DNA of 6,044 bases. Source: Lachnospiraceae bacterium UBA3332 (GTDB lineage Bacteria; Bacillota; Clostridia; Lachnospirales; Lachnospiraceae). Location: assembly GCA_002361095.1 (NCBI GenBank), contig DERU01000149.1, forward strand, positions 1-6,044. The letters are read 5' to 3'. Shown piece after piece: positions 5,697-6,044 of this stretch. A program made the translations under genes and the position numbers. Below the pieces are notes generated by a model, which had not been told where the DNA came from, did no database searches, and was given only the letters and a program-made list of their open reading frames with translations. Each line of letters starts with the position of its first letter. The stretch's first letter is position 1.

Positions 5697-5725
5697 TTGA
5701 CCGGGGAGGGGGGTTTTGTTATACT
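5697..5725 (+). promoter_or_regulatory. Sigma-A promoter of lepA
   Basis: TTGACC (5697-5702) and TATACT (5720-5725) are separated by 17 bases, a near-consensus vegetative promoter. Transcription should start near 5732, leaving a leader of about 62 nt. It gives lepA vegetative expression independent of the sporulation genes upstream. Confidence 0.82.
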
Positions 5726-5737
5726 GGATGCAGTTGT

Positions 5738-5762
5738 GGTATGCGTTTGGCAGGCGCATGCC
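5738..5762 (+). other. Hairpin in the lepA leader
   Basis: GGTATGCG (5738-5745) pairs with CGCATGCC (5755-5762) over 8 bp, including one G-U pair, with a 9-nt loop. Two direct copies of GGATGCAG (5726-5733 and 5763-5770) flank it. It ends about 20 bases before the Shine-Dalgarno and has no T-run, so it is not a terminator. Its role is unknown. Confidence 0.45.
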
Positions 5763-5793
5763 GGATGCAGGGAAGAATGGCGGGAGGTTTTTC

Positions 5794-6044
5794 ATGGCGC
5801 AAATCCATCAGAAGAATATCAGGAATTTTTGTATTATCGCACACATAGATCATGGTAAGTCCACACTGGCGGACCGGATTATCGAAAAGACCGGGCTTTT
5901 GACAAGCAGGGAAATGCAGGAGCAGGTTTTGGACAATATGGAGTTGGAGCGGGAACGGGGCATTACCATCAAGTCGCAGGCGGTGCGTACCATTTACCGG
6001 GCGAAGGACGGGGAAGAGTATATTTTCAACCTGATCGACACGCC
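5794..6044 (+). CDS. lepA: LepA/EF4 translational GTPase, 5' part only
   Basis: Elongation factor 4 is a ribosome-associated GTPase related to EF-G, with roles proposed in back-translocation and ribosome biogenesis. Only the first 83 codons are present; a full protein is about 600 residues, so the gene is cut by the window edge and not truncated in nature as far as can be seen. The LepA start IRNFCIIAHIDHGKSTLADR (9-28) includes the P-loop A16-T24. The switch I/G2 segment LERERGITIK (50-59) follows, and the visible part ends in the G3 motif LIDTP. GGGAGG (5782-5787) lies 6 bases before the ATG. Adjacency to gpr-spoIIP matches the B. subtilis order, except that yqxA, which lies between spoIIP and lepA there, is absent. 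Confidence 0.97.
   Translation, partial: MAQIHQKNIRNFCIIAHIDHGKSTLADRIIEKTGLLTSREMQEQVLDNMELERERGITIKSQAVRTIYRAKDGEEYIFNLIDT

Noticed and set aside
5562..5795. A 77-codon minus-strand open frame in the spoIIP-lepA spacer
   Set aside because: No Shine-Dalgarno in the right place, no recognisable domain, and it runs antisense over the lepA promoter and leader.

Overview
The window reads as chromosomal DNA of a spore-forming, fairly GC-rich member of the Clostridia, probably a gut Lachnospiraceae-like organism. This is inferred from the sporulation genes gpr and spoIIP, strong AGGAGG-type ribosome binding sites, vegetative TTGACA/TATAAT-type promoters, and the gene order rpsT(-)-gpr-spoIIP-lepA, which resembles the Bacillus subtilis order. 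No mobile element, CRISPR array, tRNA or rRNA was seen.

Left part (1-2538, + strand): a BirA-type biotin operator overlaps a near-consensus sigma-A promoter and drives bioY (biotin uptake S-component). bioY overlaps by 11 bases a small cysteine-rich DUF1284 protein. After a 60-base gap comes a cytoplasmic GH29 alpha-L-fucosidase with no visible promoter of its own. A bidirectional terminator at 2565-2600 closes this unit and also the convergent rpsT gene.

Middle part (2599-3160): rpsT (ribosomal protein S20) lies on the minus strand with a GTG start, a textbook sigma-A promoter and a leader of about 125 nt holding three perfect inverted repeats. The 298-base rpsT-gpr divergent region also holds a weak forespore-type promoter candidate for gpr.

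Right part (3161-6044, + strand): gpr (germination protease that degrades small acid-soluble spore proteins) and spoIIP (cell-wall hydrolase of the engulfment machinery) form a likely sporulation operon. A 237-base spacer follows, containing an 11-base tandem duplication and a good sigma-A promoter. The 5' end of lepA (elongation factor 4) then runs off the right edge.

The gene content is mostly ordinary housekeeping and sporulation. The points most worth a second look are the overlap of DUF1284 with a BirA-controlled bioY, the structured rpsT leader, the short GPR protein, the long acidic linker in SpoIIP, and the poorly served spoIIP start codon.
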